A stretch of DNA of 64,000 nt from Apostichopus japonicus (GCF_037975245.1 NC_092566.1:7038001-7102000), one strand, 5' to 3'; shown: positions 11,518 to 26,193, counted from the stretch's first letter. Made by a program: numbers and translations. The notes: a model not told the origin generated them from the sequence alone.

Positions 11518-13060
11518 TCAACAACTGCACCAATCACACTCTTCTGGAGAACAGCAATTCTCTCCACAATATGGCCTAAGCATATAGCCTAACACAACGA
11601 CGTATAGTTGGTTCGGTTGTTCTTTATTTTCCAATGCCTGAAGGTAATGTGGCAAGTTAGTTCCAACCTGCAAGTGGAGGACAGGAAGATGATTTTGTAA
11701 GGTACTGAACCAGAAATATGCATCAAATGGTTCCAATGCCACTATATGTTTTAATCATAGTCTATTAATCAGAGTCTAAGTTGTCATGGCCATTTACAGT
11801 AGGCAATCTTACAATACTATATGAACTAAGGGATTATTTTGTATCTGCTTATTCATTATTAAACATGTCATGAGAACAGCAGAGATCATGTACTCATTAT
11901 GGCCAACATATATACCAAGTATGACATGAATCCAACTGGGTGAAATGTCGTGTTTAAAACTTTTTCTTACAGCAAACTTTCTAGACACATGTTTATTAAT
12001 GAGATAACTTTATTAATTATGTGAGCATACATCTACCACCAACTGATCATACCATGCATGAAGATGTCAAATGCCAAATTATTCATATTTTAGCACCTCC
12101 AACTCATTAATATACATATCGAAACCAATAAACCCCATGTGTTCTGTATGGCTGATAGATATACCAAGTATGACATCAATCCAATTTGTCATTGAGATGT
12201 TTCCAACACTGGTGTTACACACATGCAAACATGTCAACTTGACTGCCAAGGTTCTGATATTGCCATCAGCATATATGAACAAATCAAATAACTGTGCACT
12301 GACAAATGGTCTTTAGATATAACTTCTATCAACATTTCTGCCATCATGCCCGAGGTCATGAGTGTTTTTCTGTATTATATTGAATTATATTTGGAGTTTT
12401 TAATTGATCAATTGATCAATGCAAACACGATTTACTGCCAAGTTATTGGCACTGATATATTGGTACTTATCCTCAAAATGTTTAAGTTTTATCTTATATT
12501 TACTGGTTAAATGTCAATGAAGGATCGGGCTGCATCAGATTTGGTACATCTGCTCATTTCCTAGTAGAGGATGACATTTCCATTGGCATGGCGTAGGGCA
12601 GCACATAAAAAGCAACCCAAGTTCGCTTCGTCTATTAAGTTGAATAAGAATAAAAACAAACATTAATTATATGGTCTTGCTAAAATTTCTTTTTCTGATG
12701 CATTATGACATGGAATCCAACATCAGTTTGTACTGGTGTAATTTGTGTTTCACAATGCGGATCTCACCTGTGATATGGATATTACTGGAATCTTCTTTGA
12801 CTGTCCCAGAAGTACACAATTTATTGTTCGATGCATGTGAAAAAATGTTGACATTAGTAGCATACATTTCCATTGTGAGATTGTACACGACTAAAACCAT
12901 ATATAATGCAAATTTGCATAGTTGTGCGATGCTATATGTGATATGTCAATATGAATGAGATCTGCACCAAAAAAACAAAACTAATAGGCATCATGTACTG
13001 TACATGATAAACGTATATACAAAGTATGATATCAATCCAACATATAGTTCAGGAACTACC
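11518..13060 (-). repeat. diverged copies of an unrecognised ~250-320 bp unit
   Basis: A block read on the plus strand as CCAAGTATGACATCAATCCAA recurs with changes, with its TATGACA core at 11920, 12169, 12704 and about 13025. Flanking blocks also match in part, such as ATCATGTACT before the first and last copies, and ACTGCCAAG after the second with another near 12433. On the minus strand three copies read SWIHVILGIYV, NWIDVILGISI and WIDIILCIYV. A companion block reads NIRTLAVKLTCLHV. The copy at 12704 has a one-base length change that breaks the frame. The region may be a decayed gene with repeated exons or a noncoding repeat family. I recognise no domain. Confidence 0.45.
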
Positions 13061-13960
13061 GTATTCGTATCGTGTTGAAAAACTCATATAGTTTACAAAC
13101 AACGTGTCTAGCGGACCTCTTTGAATTTGTCAGTTCAGAAACTAATGTGTGCATATGGTGTTTCCTTTCTTATGAATATTCATAGAAGGATTGCCGTTTT
13201 GTTGAAAATTACAGGAATTTTATCTAAAAGACACAATCACTGTTTCATAAGCTTCAAACACTTTCTATACAGCTATGCATACTTCCTTCCATATCGTCCT
13301 GTATTGTAAACTACCAACGTCTCTCACCACTCATTGCAATTATTTGTGCATACTTACCAGATGGAATACGTATTCACCAAAGACGTACAGTTTTGTTAGA
13401 TTGTTTCATATTTGGTGTATTCTTCCAAGACTTTTAACTAAGTGTAAGTTTAAATAAATCATATTAACATATCATTAATATATCTTTTCAGCCATGATTT
13501 AAGTTCGCAATATACAATGATTGCTGTTTAAATCATGCAGTCAATGACACAAATTACAAATACACTAAATGTTACAAGTTCAATAAGAAAAACAACGAAT
13601 CAAACAAAGCCGTCTAGACATATTCCACGAGGGCCTCATATTATTCTGGTTATTGTCCCAGTACACCATGGTTTTGTCAGTAGAGCGAGAAATCTTTGCA
13701 GACATATGTCTATTGCTTGAAATTATTTTATTACCTTAACAAATCTTCCATGGCAGCTTAAGGTACTTCTGACAGTTCATTCTAGACAAGCACATTATTT
13801 TGTCACACATCAAATAGGTTGTTCTGTTGAGTGGGTACAGGAAGCTGAAATCTTGTTCAATCTGCAAACAAGACAAAAATAATATTAAAAAAAAATCGGT
13901 GAAAACGACATTTAATTTGAACTAGAATAATTACACTTTCGATATTGTAAAAAAAAAAAA
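13061..13960. other. unannotated sequence
   Basis: No supportable gene or repeat is seen. Open frames of 60 codons at 13121, 13275 and 13535 have no recognised domain. Confidence 0.45.
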
Positions 13961-14760
13961 TTTTTGTCGTCGTAATTCCCAAATAAACACAGTAGCTGGT
14001 TGTATTTATATAATAGGCATAGCCTAGGCCAAATATTATTTTATAGAACGTATCAAATTAAGGACCAGTGCTGTTCCACCATCGGTAGTTTCCGCCATAA
14101 AACACCTAGCCTACCCGAATATGTATTTGTAAATTGTTAAAGCTAACGTTAGGCCTAGCCTATACACTACAGAAACATTTCAGATTCAATAATCATTTTA
14201 AGGCTAGTTTAACCCGTTTAGTCCAGTATAGCCAAGCCTACTAGGCCTAAACTGTGAATTATTCTCAACTTAACCTAACTTTAGGCCTAGCCTACAGTAC
14301 TGTAAGTGTGTAGGATATGGTATGTAGTGTAAGACTTATACTACATGCTACGCATGCCATCTTATACTGGTGTTATTGTTATGTGCACTTACCCTTTATT
14401 GTTATGTTAATGTTTGTATTATATACCTTGCAGCTGGTGTACTGCGCTGTTGTGTGCAGTGCAGTGTTGGAGAAAATACAGTTCAGCTCTGACTCTGGTT
14501 GTGTCATGTCTACTAATTAACTCTCTCTCTCTCCCACCCGGCCTCTACAACTTAGTGTACCAATTCCACGTAGAGCCTAGACTAGCATTTACAGAAATAT
14601 AATTCACAGAAAACATACAGAATTATAAACGGCCGATCGGTGATCATTTTCACACGTATTATTATAGGCCTACCCGTTTTACGAGTGAAGTGTCGGATAG
14701 GCTAGGTCGGTAGGGGTATCTATAGACGTTTGTGGAATTGGTACACATAGGCCAACTACA
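13961..14760. other. AGGCCTA-rich segment
   Basis: AGGCCTA/TAGGCCT and GCCTAGCC variants recur many times, for example near 14025, 14150, 14240, 14285, 14570 and 14665. Such motifs are abundant in echinoderm and hemichordate genomes as I know them, and they are the main clue to lineage. No gene structure is evident. Confidence 0.45.
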
Positions 14761-17472
<2,712 letters not shown>

Positions 17473-17514
17473 CAGGTGTTCCTCTCCAAAATATTCGAAA
17501 ACGTTGAGATCGGA

Positions 17515-17566
17515 GAGATATGGAGCGAGAGAGAGGTAGAGGTGGAGGGGGTGGGGGGGGGGGGGT
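17515..17566 (+). repeat. GAGA/GGTGGAG-box and G-run next to (AT)n
   Basis: The sequence GAGCGAGAGAGAGGTAGAGG continues into GTGGAGGGGGTGGGGGG. It resembles the GAGAGGTGGAGAG boxes at 44.65, 46.15, 50.52, 53.4 and 59.6 kb. The G-run could form a G-quadruplex. Confidence 0.5.
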
Positions 17567-17679
17567 AACTGGGCCTTAGGGGTATTTAATATATATCATA
17601 CGAGCTAGTATAAAAAAAATACAATATTGTAACTCCCATAATTTATAACTTTTTCTGTTACTGTGAAATAAATATTGAA

Positions 17680-17929
17680 TTTGTGACGTCATACATGGAC
17701 AACGCATCCAACTGTTTTTGTTTTCTTCAGGTTTTTCACTAAAAGTACAAATGGCTTAAAACAAGAAGCCTCAACAGCTGACATCAGCGTTAGACTTTGA
17801 TCAAGCCTTACCGAAGGGAAATAACACTCCTTTACACAGTTAATTTTTCTCTCAATGATATTTGATTGTTCCAGTTTCAAGGGGGAAAAAACAGTTGTTG
17901 GCGGAGTCGTGCATATATATGACGTCACA
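17680..17929. mobile_element. MITE-like inverted repeat with TGACGTCA ends
   Basis: The left end TGTGACGTCATACATG and the reverse complement of the right end TGTGACGTCATATATATG match. Both are followed by an ACGxxTCC-like block and AACTGTTTTT, so about 45-50 bp of each end is inverted with several mismatches and indels. The interior of about 150 bp has no coding capacity. No clear target duplication is visible. The structure fits an old non-autonomous DNA transposon. Confidence 0.4.
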
Positions 17930-19735
17930 GATTACTGCGATATGCACTAATACTTTAAGCTTTAAAGCTGAATTATCTTCAAAACCTCATTTTTGCTATA
18001 TATAACAAGAACTCTATGTTTTCTTCTTTTCTTGAACTGAAAAAATATCAAGACCAAAGTTCGGCAAATAAAGTCACCTTTTAATGTAAAACGAACTAGC
18101 TGAATGACCATGGTCGCAGCCTGCGAAGCAAGATGAGTTATAAGCCAAAATCATCACGTCTTGAGGTTCGACTCAATAGTGCTGTAACCTGCAGACTTAT
18201 GAATGCTACAAAATACAGTGGTTAAATAGTATTGTTAATAATATTGCTAATAATATTGGTACAAAATACAGTGGTTAATAATATTGTTTTTTTTTTGTCA
18301 TTTGATTTGCTAAAAGCCCCCCCCCCCCAAAAAAAAAACGTTCAATTTATTTACACCATCTTCATCTGTAGATAAATGAGACGCAAGTTGTGTCTGATTT
18401 GACGCGTTTTACAGTAATCTTGTCGGATAGACAATACCCGAAGTATACATATCCTGTTTACTTTGGTATTCACCTTCAGATTTTCGTTTCTGAAAAAAAA
18501 AAAATCTAAAGCTTATTTTCGCCGAAGTCAGAACAGAAACATTTTCTGATTTAACCTAGATAAAGAGCTCTTATTTGCAAGTTTGGTTACTTTCCTGGTT
18601 TAAGCCTTATGAGTCTTAGACTTATTTCCTGTCGTTCCTTTCAGTTACAACTAAATCATCCACGACACGTATTCTTTGTCAAAGGCAATTAAGGCTATAT
18701 TACAGATAATGTTCTTGTTTTGTTTGTGTAAAATCAGGATGAACAGCACAGTCGCAGTCGCTTAAGTCAAAGAAGAGATGGCGGGGGGGGGGGGGGGCGA
18801 ACCGGAGAGCGAAGAGTGACGGAATAATGTGCTTGTTTGCACGTGTGGGCGTGTGTATGTGGGAGGGATTGAGGTGAGAGGAACCATTGCAATTACAACA
18901 TAGTCGGTATACCTTGAGTACACCCATTTTTAAACTAAAGCGTTTTCAAAGACAACACCAGAACATGTATGTGAATTGCGACAAAACAAATATAGGCCTA
19001 AATATAATAGAGGTAGATTCACTGGTTCTTTGGACCTGTCTTCAGTGTGGGGGAGTCTGGGGTGCCTCTCACAGAAAAAAAGAAAATGATGAATTTCTTA
19101 GTATAGGTTTACACGCAAGGTTCTGCTAATAACTACTTTTTTTATTTTTTTTTTATTTCATGTTTTATCAAATATTACATTTTTCATTATAATTAAATCT
19201 ATATAAACCATACTCATGAATGATTACTTATTTTCGACAGACCGAAGCAAGGGACGCGGACATAAATCATAGTGATATTGATTTCATTAATTGATATTAT
19301 AAAAGATCACACACAGAAGGCCTCCTAACTTGCTTTGGACATGTCAACCACGAGGATTGCGAAATGCACATTTCATTTTTCGAACATTTCTTTCAAAGAC
19401 TTTAAAGTTTAGTTCATTTTCAATGACATTTAATGTCAGTGAGTTTATGAAAATCATCAATATTTCCTTTTTTTCTTTCTGAAGATGTGTGTATGTCATG
19501 CTTAACAAAACTCGAACTTCATAAACTCGAGTAATGAGTTTAACTAATCGCACTTTGTCGCCCACTGAGTGTAGAAAAGGGGAACTATTACTGCCGCAAA
19601 TGTCAGCAAAGGGCGCTATAATGTCTGTACTACAGAAATGTGTGAAAACTTGAACTTAGTAAATGGTCCTGTGCGACAAATACAGGAAATCAAAGTATAT
19701 GAACAATGGAAAGTTGACAGAGCATTTATGTAAAC
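17930..19735. other. unannotated sequence with a local duplication and homopolymer runs
   Basis: A block ACAAAATACAGTGGTTAA occurs near 18209 and again near 18262, with AATAATATTG repeats between. A C-run joined to an A-run lies near 18317-18339. A G-run lies at about 18783-18797. No gene is recognised. Confidence 0.45.
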
Positions 19736-19743
19736 AAAGTTTG

Positions 19744-19970
19744 TCGCCAGAGAGAGAATAGAACCCCGTTTTAAGATTCTAAGTCCCGTGCTCGACAAAC
19801 TGAGTTATTCAGCACTGACTTCCAGGATGGCGATCCCTATATAGCCATTTCTTTGCCGAGTGGGGGTGGGGTAGAGGGGGTGAGGAGGTGGGACGGGGTT
19901 GGGTTGGGTGCGCCACTCAGTGGCCATAGTACTTACAAACCGTGTAACCAGGGATCACACCCCAGTTTCA
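19744..19970 (-). mobile_element. tRNA-related SINE-like repeat, copy 1
   Basis: Read on the minus strand, the segment starts with CCTGGTTACACGGT, passes a G/C-rich insert, then GCTATATAGGGATCGCC. It then enters a tRNA-like part with an A-box-like TAACTCAGTTTGTCGAGCAC and a degenerate B-box GGGGTTCTATTCTC. A second copy at 35012-35170 shares these blocks in the same order and orientation. The shared sequence lies upstream of the tRNA-like part, which is unusual for a simple SINE whose tRNA head is at the 5' end. Confidence 0.45.
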
Positions 19971-21189
19971 TACGATACAACATAGAAATCGGTAGATATG
20001 GGGAGGAAATCCGGCTGTTAATTTTCTCAGAGAATTTTTGTTGTTGTAACAAAATCGCAAACATGTTTAACTTTATGGTCAATCTTGTATTTTACAGAAT
20101 GATATTAAACCATAAAGATGACGATAAAGAACATAAAAACAAAACAAAAAACAAAAAAAATATATTTCAAAATTTTATTTTTCTATTTATTAGATAATTA
20201 AAATGCAAAGGTCAGTCTAATTGACAATATACCTTCCTTGGTGACTACTAGAAAATAATAATCATAATAATAATAACAATACAAAAAGTGAAATTTATCA
20301 GAAGTTTGTACTCTTTTTTCCCCCTCCTTTTTACTTTGTTCCAAACCAAATTTCGAGACATTTGTCTGAAACACTTTCCTCTAGGCGCCAAAAAAATTCC
20401 AAGAACGGCTCTAGAGGGAGAAAGTAATCCACGGCTATTGACTCTCGTAATCATATATGGGATTATTTCGAAGACTCAATTTATTCACGTGTGAAACTGT
20501 TGGATTAAGTTTCCTTGGACAACTCGGGTAAAAATTCTTTCTTGCTTATTACATTTTTCTTTTCTTCTGTTTCTGATTTTTTGGCTGTGTTTCATTTTCT
20601 TTTCATATATATAAATTTTTTTGTTGCTACTGCTTTCCGGAAGAAAGTCGATTTGATACAACATCTGACATGAGCAGAGACAAGTACGTAGACTTTGTGA
20701 TGTTTTTCCAGAAATTCGAATCTTGTACAAACCATCTTCTGTCGATGAATATATCGAATATCGAATATCATTTTTATAAAAAAAATAAAAAAAGGCTGAA
20801 AGCTCCAGCGATATATAGCCTCATCTCATCCTGTATGCCGAGGGCGTATCAGGATTAAAGACAGCTTTTAATATTAACAAGGAGTTTTTCGTCACTTATC
20901 CTTTCCTGGATAGCCAATATTACTACTGCAGGCTGTACATCTTACATACAGGAGTTATAAGAAGTTACGTGCAGACGAAAAAGCCCCCCCCCCCCCAAAA
21001 AAAAAAAAAGCAAAAAAAAAAGAGAGGAACTTAAAGAGAGGAAGGAAATGAATCTGTTTGTAAAGGGTTCAATGACGAGGTCAAATATAGTACATCCAAA
21101 AACAATGGTCTGATGATAGCCCACTAATGAACTTGATTGTGTTGTAGCCAATTTGAACTCTGTGAAATGAATTTTTCGATTGACGTTAA
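19971..21189. other. unannotated sequence
   Basis: No gene is recognised. A long C-run joined to an A-run lies near 20983-21020. The nearby region is rich in A and T runs. Confidence 0.45.
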
Positions 21190-21505
21190 GAAAAACTGCT
21201 TTCAGACTTGTCAACATATAGAACATGGACCTGATACACGATATTATCAGCTTCAAAGGCATATTGATTGTTTCTTTGATTGATTGATAGATAGATTGAC
21301 TGATTGATTGATGGAATGATCACAAGAAAATGTTTTCAGCCTTGTGGACATCGAACAGGGAACTGATACATGAAAGACATATTGATTGTTTCCTTGACTG
21401 ACTGATTGATTGATTGATATATTGATTAATTGGTAGATTGACTGATGGATAGATATATTGATTGAATGATATAATGATTAAAAATACTTTCAGCCTGAGC
21501 CATAT
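21190..21505. repeat. TTGA-type microsatellites within a longer tandem duplication
   Basis: Tetranucleotide TTGA/TGAT runs lie at about 21263-21312 and 21384-21470. They sit inside a larger diverged tandem repeat. A unit starting near TTTCAGACTTGTC (about 21200) recurs as TTTCAGCCTTGTG (about 21333) and partly as TTTCAGCCTGAG (about 21488). Each of the first two is followed by CTGATACA and then CATATTGATTGTTTC. Period is about 130-155 bp. Confidence 0.65.
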
Positions 21506-21539
21506 GGTTAGGGTTAAACCCTATGGTTAACCCTAACCC
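21506..21539. repeat. head-to-head telomere-like motif
   Basis: GGTTAGGGTTAAACCCTA is followed by TGGTTAACCCTAACCC, so TTAGGG-type units face CCCTAA-type units over 34 bp. It is too short to be a telomere. It may be a relic of an interstitial telomeric insertion or repair event, or a chance palindrome. Confidence 0.5.
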
Positions 21540-23276
21540 GAGAAATATTGCATCACATGTAGTATACTCTTGCAATACCGTACTTCTTGGGAAAATGCAA
21601 CTAGCCACATTATACCTTGTCTTGAGAGATGAAAACAACTTGAGGTCTTGGTGTCATGTGATATGTTCATGTGATATTAGAAAAAAAAAATGAATTTACT
21701 CGGAGGTCTACTTAAAACAAAAATTCATGTTTCTCTTAACGTGTTTTTTCGTTATTAAACTTTCATTACTGAAATACATTAAGTATGTTTTATGTCAACA
21801 ACAGCAACATGAAGATTTTTTTGTCCCCGGTTGCTTAATGACGTTGACTTCATTCTATGAAAAGAATTTAAGGTTTTAGTCCCCGAAATTAATGTCAACG
21901 GCTTTCCGCGCAGTATATTTTGTTTTTCATTTCAGAAATGATACCGTTTTTAATTGGAAATAAAGTTTATATCCAGCACTTTAATTATAATGAATAAGTT
22001 GTTTGCTGTTTCTTTTCAACATAAAAATATTCATCGCCGTCGACATTACGATGAAAGCAATATGTTTGAAACTTTTTATCTTCAGAGAATAACACGCGTA
22101 CGAAAGCTAACATGGGAGAGAATTTAATACAAGACTCTTCTTAGAAAAAAGGGGATTAGGGCTTCCGGTAATATAAAAAAGACATATAAACAGCTATAAA
22201 TTCTCCTCGTTATTATATTTCTTAAAGTGATGTTATGGCATTGCATGGTATCAAAGAAAAACGTGACAATTGTGCCAAAAAACTTGAAATTTCTGAACAG
22301 TCGGGAAAACGATGTATATAACCATACCTAAGCAGAAAAGTACATTGACATGCATTATTAAATTCTTTGAGAGATAACTCTTAGTATTTAATACTGAGAA
22401 AGGTTTAGCAAGATTCTTATCACGTGTGGTAGAGCTATTTTTGGCACTTACCTAAGATGGATTTTTTTAAACTCAAAAGAGTATTTAGATATGTGCAGTT
22501 AAGATATACATTGTAGAACCGTAATTAGTAATTAATAATTCATTTCGATTGTAAGAAGTTTTCTTCTCCCAGATTATTTTTTTTTATCAAAATAAGTAAT
22601 TAGCAATTGCAAAACCCCAAATCGGAAATATTTGCAAAAAAATATGTCATTTTCCTTCAATTAGATTAGACTTTGAAAATTTACATTTCATTGATCACAC
22701 TAACTATCATTACGACGATCTTACGTGACAAGCTCTCCTCCGCAAAAGAGCGTTCGAAGTGGGGCTATATACTTTATTACAATCAAGGAATTTTATCATC
22801 CTCCCACACTGATTTACGGAAATGCAAATTTGATTAAATTTGATTCGTAAATCAACCGCAGTGGACAATTTGACGTTGAATAATATTTAAAAACGAAAAT
22901 TATACCAAAATAACGTATAAACTTGCCCTAACGCTATGGGAGATTGAAGTAACATCGGGGATGGGGGAAGTTCAATTTATTAACTTCTCTCTTTTCCTTT
23001 TGTTTTTTGTCTTTTGTTTAATAAAAAATTGCGAATCAATTTTCTATGAAAGGGAAACGGCAACAGTTTGGGGATTGGTTCAACCTGGCATCTGATCCTT
23101 TAACACCTATCCGTCCATACAGTGGGATCTGCTCCTTATAATTATGCTAATGTTATAAACACAATGGGATCGTTCCGTGTACCGTGTATTATTATGTAAC
23201 CATTCATTTTCAGGGATTTGATCCATTAACCCTTGTATTCATTTAACACTATGGAATTTTATTCTTCCTATCTCCC
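21540..23276. other. unannotated sequence
   Basis: No gene is recognised. An 8-bp inverted repeat GATTTACG/CGTAAATC (22811-22818 and 22846-22853) encloses a POU-type octamer ATGCAAAT at about 22822. Confidence 0.45.
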
Positions 23277-23390
23277 ATGGGGCACAAAATAGTCCAAACC
23301 TACCTATTCTTTCAACCCTTCTATGGGACGCAAAATGGTCCAAACCCTCCTTTGATTCAGTCCTATTGGGCACAGAATTGTCCAAACCCG
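23277..23390. repeat. ~45-bp minisatellite, three units
   Basis: Units beginning ATGGGGCACAAAATAGTCC, ATGGGACGCAAAATGGTCC and TTGGGCACAGAATTGTCC start at 23277, 23323 and 23367. Each continues to AAACC and a pyrimidine-rich spacer. Related fragments (AACACAATGGGATC, AACACTATGGAATT) extend upstream to about 23120. The 87-codon open frame here is the repeat read through, not a recognised protein. Confidence 0.7.
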
Positions 23391-24827
23391 TTTTCGTTCA
23401 CAATGTCGGGTCTGTCATTAAAGAATTTATTTTTCTTGTATGTGGTAGACCATAAGAAAAACCCACTGTTATCAGCCCAAGTTCAATTTGTATTGCTTTA
23501 CCACTTTCACTGTTTGAGATATGACCCTCTAAACATTTGAAGCTTATCAAATCTTCTGAAGCGGCTGGACTACTTAGTCTAACACACAGACTATTAGGTC
23601 AGTTACTCAGATGCAGTTATGACAAAAAAATCAAACAGTAAAACATTAGAGTTAAATGTCCTCTAATAGCATGTTTCCAGTGCCTTACAAACCGCCAGTA
23701 ATATATGTTGCTGAATGCCATCCGACTATGCTATTTTATTCGAATAAAATTAAAGAACATGTATTGGTTGAGTAGATTTTAACCTTGAAAAATTTGAAAT
23801 TAGAGAGAGAAAAGGTTTGAGCTAGTATCGTGGGACTATGGCAACACAGATAAGCAAAATGACAGCTCTCAGACAAGATTTTCAAACTAAAATATCCCCT
23901 CAAATGGAGCGACAGTTTTTTCCTTCTTATATAAGGTTGGTGAGAGCTGTTCTTCGCAGCAAATCCGGTCATATGAACTAAAGATGCATAATATGATATG
24001 TGTCTCCTTCAATTAACCATTGTCCGTTCACACCGCACAAGGATGTAATCATCAAATGCGTACGGTCACCATAAGGGATATCCACCCTTACTTCAGCCAG
24101 CTTGCTTTCTAAATTATATAGGAGTTAAATAAATCCATCCAGATATTTATATTGGGAAGTATATCTCACGGAAGAATCCGTTTATCTTCATCTCCCGGAA
24201 CGGTTCGAATTTGAATAATAGCCCCCTTTTTTTTAATTAGTAACAAGAATGAACAATCTGTTAAAATATGGTTTGATGCATACCACCATTGTTTAACCGT
24301 ATACCATGTCATAAATGTCATATCGCCTTTCGATAAGTCGAACAGGCGTTAATCAATTATTATTACGCTATAAAATTTTTATATCTCCCCATAAAGCCAT
24401 TAAGGGCACGGTTAAACCAATAAACTCAGCGTGATATTCAAATTCCAAGCTATCGCGTGAAGTATTAAAAGTTCACTTAAGAAGCGGCGTCTTCGGCGTC
24501 AACTTCCACATATCATAAATTGACGAGCACACTCATTAGGGAGATCATTTAAATAAGACACTAAGATAAAAAATTCCGGGTATACCAGTGTGCGGGGCTA
24601 CCAGGTGTCCAACAGTGATATGTACAAGTAAGAAGTTTATCTTTCCGGTGAGAAAAATGTACGTGGTGTATCATAGTGATCTTAAAATAGCAACTGTAAA
24701 TCGTGAAAGTATGCCAGACACAGTATGAATCGAAATCGGAAACGTGACGAAACTCAGAACACATATTTAACAATTCGTAATAACGTACAGCTTTTTAGGT
24801 CAATGTCACTGCGAACTGTAAGCCTAT
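23391..24827. other. unannotated sequence
   Basis: Nothing supportable is seen. Confidence 0.45.
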
Positions 24828-24909
24828 TTTCGTTTGCGCGTTCCTAGTTCTACCATCCAAGCGAAAATAAGCAAAACAAACAAACAAAAGTAAACCAAAA
24901 AATATTTCA

Positions 24910-25385
24910 ATTAAATACAATACGATGCATTACAATACAATACGATACGTTACGATACGATACGATACAATACAATGTAATGTAATGTAATTAATGTAAT
25001 GTATTGCAATGCAATGCAATGCAATGCAATGCAATGCAATGCGATGCAATGCAATACAATACAATACAATGTAATGTAATGTAATACAATACAATGCAAT
25101 GCAATACACTACAATACAATACAATACAAAACAATACAACACATTACAATACAATACACATACAATACAATATAATATAATACAATACAATGTAATAAAA
25201 TACAACACAATACAATACAATAAAAAACAATACACTACAATACAATGTAATGTAATGTAATGCAATGTAATACAATACAATACAATGCAATATAATACAA
25301 TACAATACAACACAATACAATACAATACAGTGCAATGCAACACAATACAATACAATGCAATGCAACACAATACAATCATGCAACA
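24910..25385. repeat. (TRYAA)n pentanucleotide satellite, array 1
   Basis: The array is composed of TACAA, TGCAA and TGTAA pentamers with a few TACGA units at the left. Because 5 is not a multiple of 3 and the units rarely create stops, long frames stay open and read YCIVLHCI-like or QYNTIQCN-like peptides. These are artefacts. The mix of pentamer variants forms local runs of one type, as expected from replication slippage. Confidence 0.92.
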
Positions 25386-25625
25386 CAAAACACTGTAAAC
25401 GTTTTAACGAAAAAGTTGCTCAACCTCTACATTCAATATACGTAACACTCCGATTTTGGAACCATAAATCTTCTATCTTAAACAGTATGTGGATAGTTTA
25501 AGGTTTCAATGAATAGGTAAGGATTGTTTGTAAATGATTTCGTTTGTGCGTTCCTAGTTCTACCATCCAAGCGAAAATAAGCAAAACAAACAAACAAAAC
25601 AAAACCAAAAAAATATTTCAATAAA

Positions 25626-26036
25626 ATACAATACGATGCATTACAATTCAATACGATGCGTTACGATACGATACGATACAATACAATACAATACAATACA
25701 ATACAATGTAATGTAATGCAATGCAATGCAATACAATACAATGTAATGCAATACAATACAATGCAATGCCATGCCATGCAATACAATACAATACAATGTA
25801 ATACAATACAATGCAATGCAATGCAATACAATACAATACAATGCAATGCAATGCAATACAATACAATACAATACAATACAATGTCATGCAATACAATACA
25901 ATACAACACAATACAATGCAATACAATACAATACAATGTAATGCAATGCAATACAATACAGTACAATGTAATACAATACAATACAACTCAATACAATACA
26001 AAACAATACAACCAACACAATACAATACAATCATGC
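25626..26036. repeat. (TRYAA)n pentanucleotide satellite, array 2
   Basis: This is the second copy of the satellite inside the duplicated unit, with the same pentamers but a different internal order and shorter length than array 1. It includes a few CATGCCATGC variants near 25769. Open frames of up to 166 codons arise from the repeat and are not genes. Confidence 0.92.
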
Positions 26037-26193
26037 GACACAAAACACTGTAAACGTTTTAACGAAAAAGTTGCTCAACCTCTACATTCAATATACGTAA
26101 CACTCCGATTTTGGAACCATAAATCTTCTATCTTAAACAGTATGTGGATAGTTTAAGGTTTCAATGAATAGGTAAGGATTGTTTGTAAATGAT

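Larger units (their letters stand above)
24828..26193. repeat. large tandem duplication carrying pentanucleotide satellite
   Basis: Unit 1 (24828-25537) and unit 2 (25538-26193) are direct repeats. Each starts TTTCGTTTG(C/T)GCGTTCCTAG, passes a satellite and ends GGATTGTTTGTAAATGAT. The offset of unique flanks is 710 bp on the left and 655 bp on the right, so the second satellite is about 55 bp shorter. Flanks are almost identical, including a stretch of about 150 bp after the satellite, indicating a recent event. Confidence 0.92.

Noticed and set aside
18104-18200. tRNA-like segment with a GAGGTTCGACTC B-box-like hairpin
   Set aside because: The A-box match is poor, acceptor and anticodon stems do not form, and no second copy is found. 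It may be an old SINE but cannot be supported.
24930-26156. Open frames of 80-166 codons reading YCIVLHCI-like or QYNTIQCN-like peptides
   Set aside because: They are translations of a 5-bp satellite that lacks stop codons in several frames on both strands. There is no protein-coding signal.
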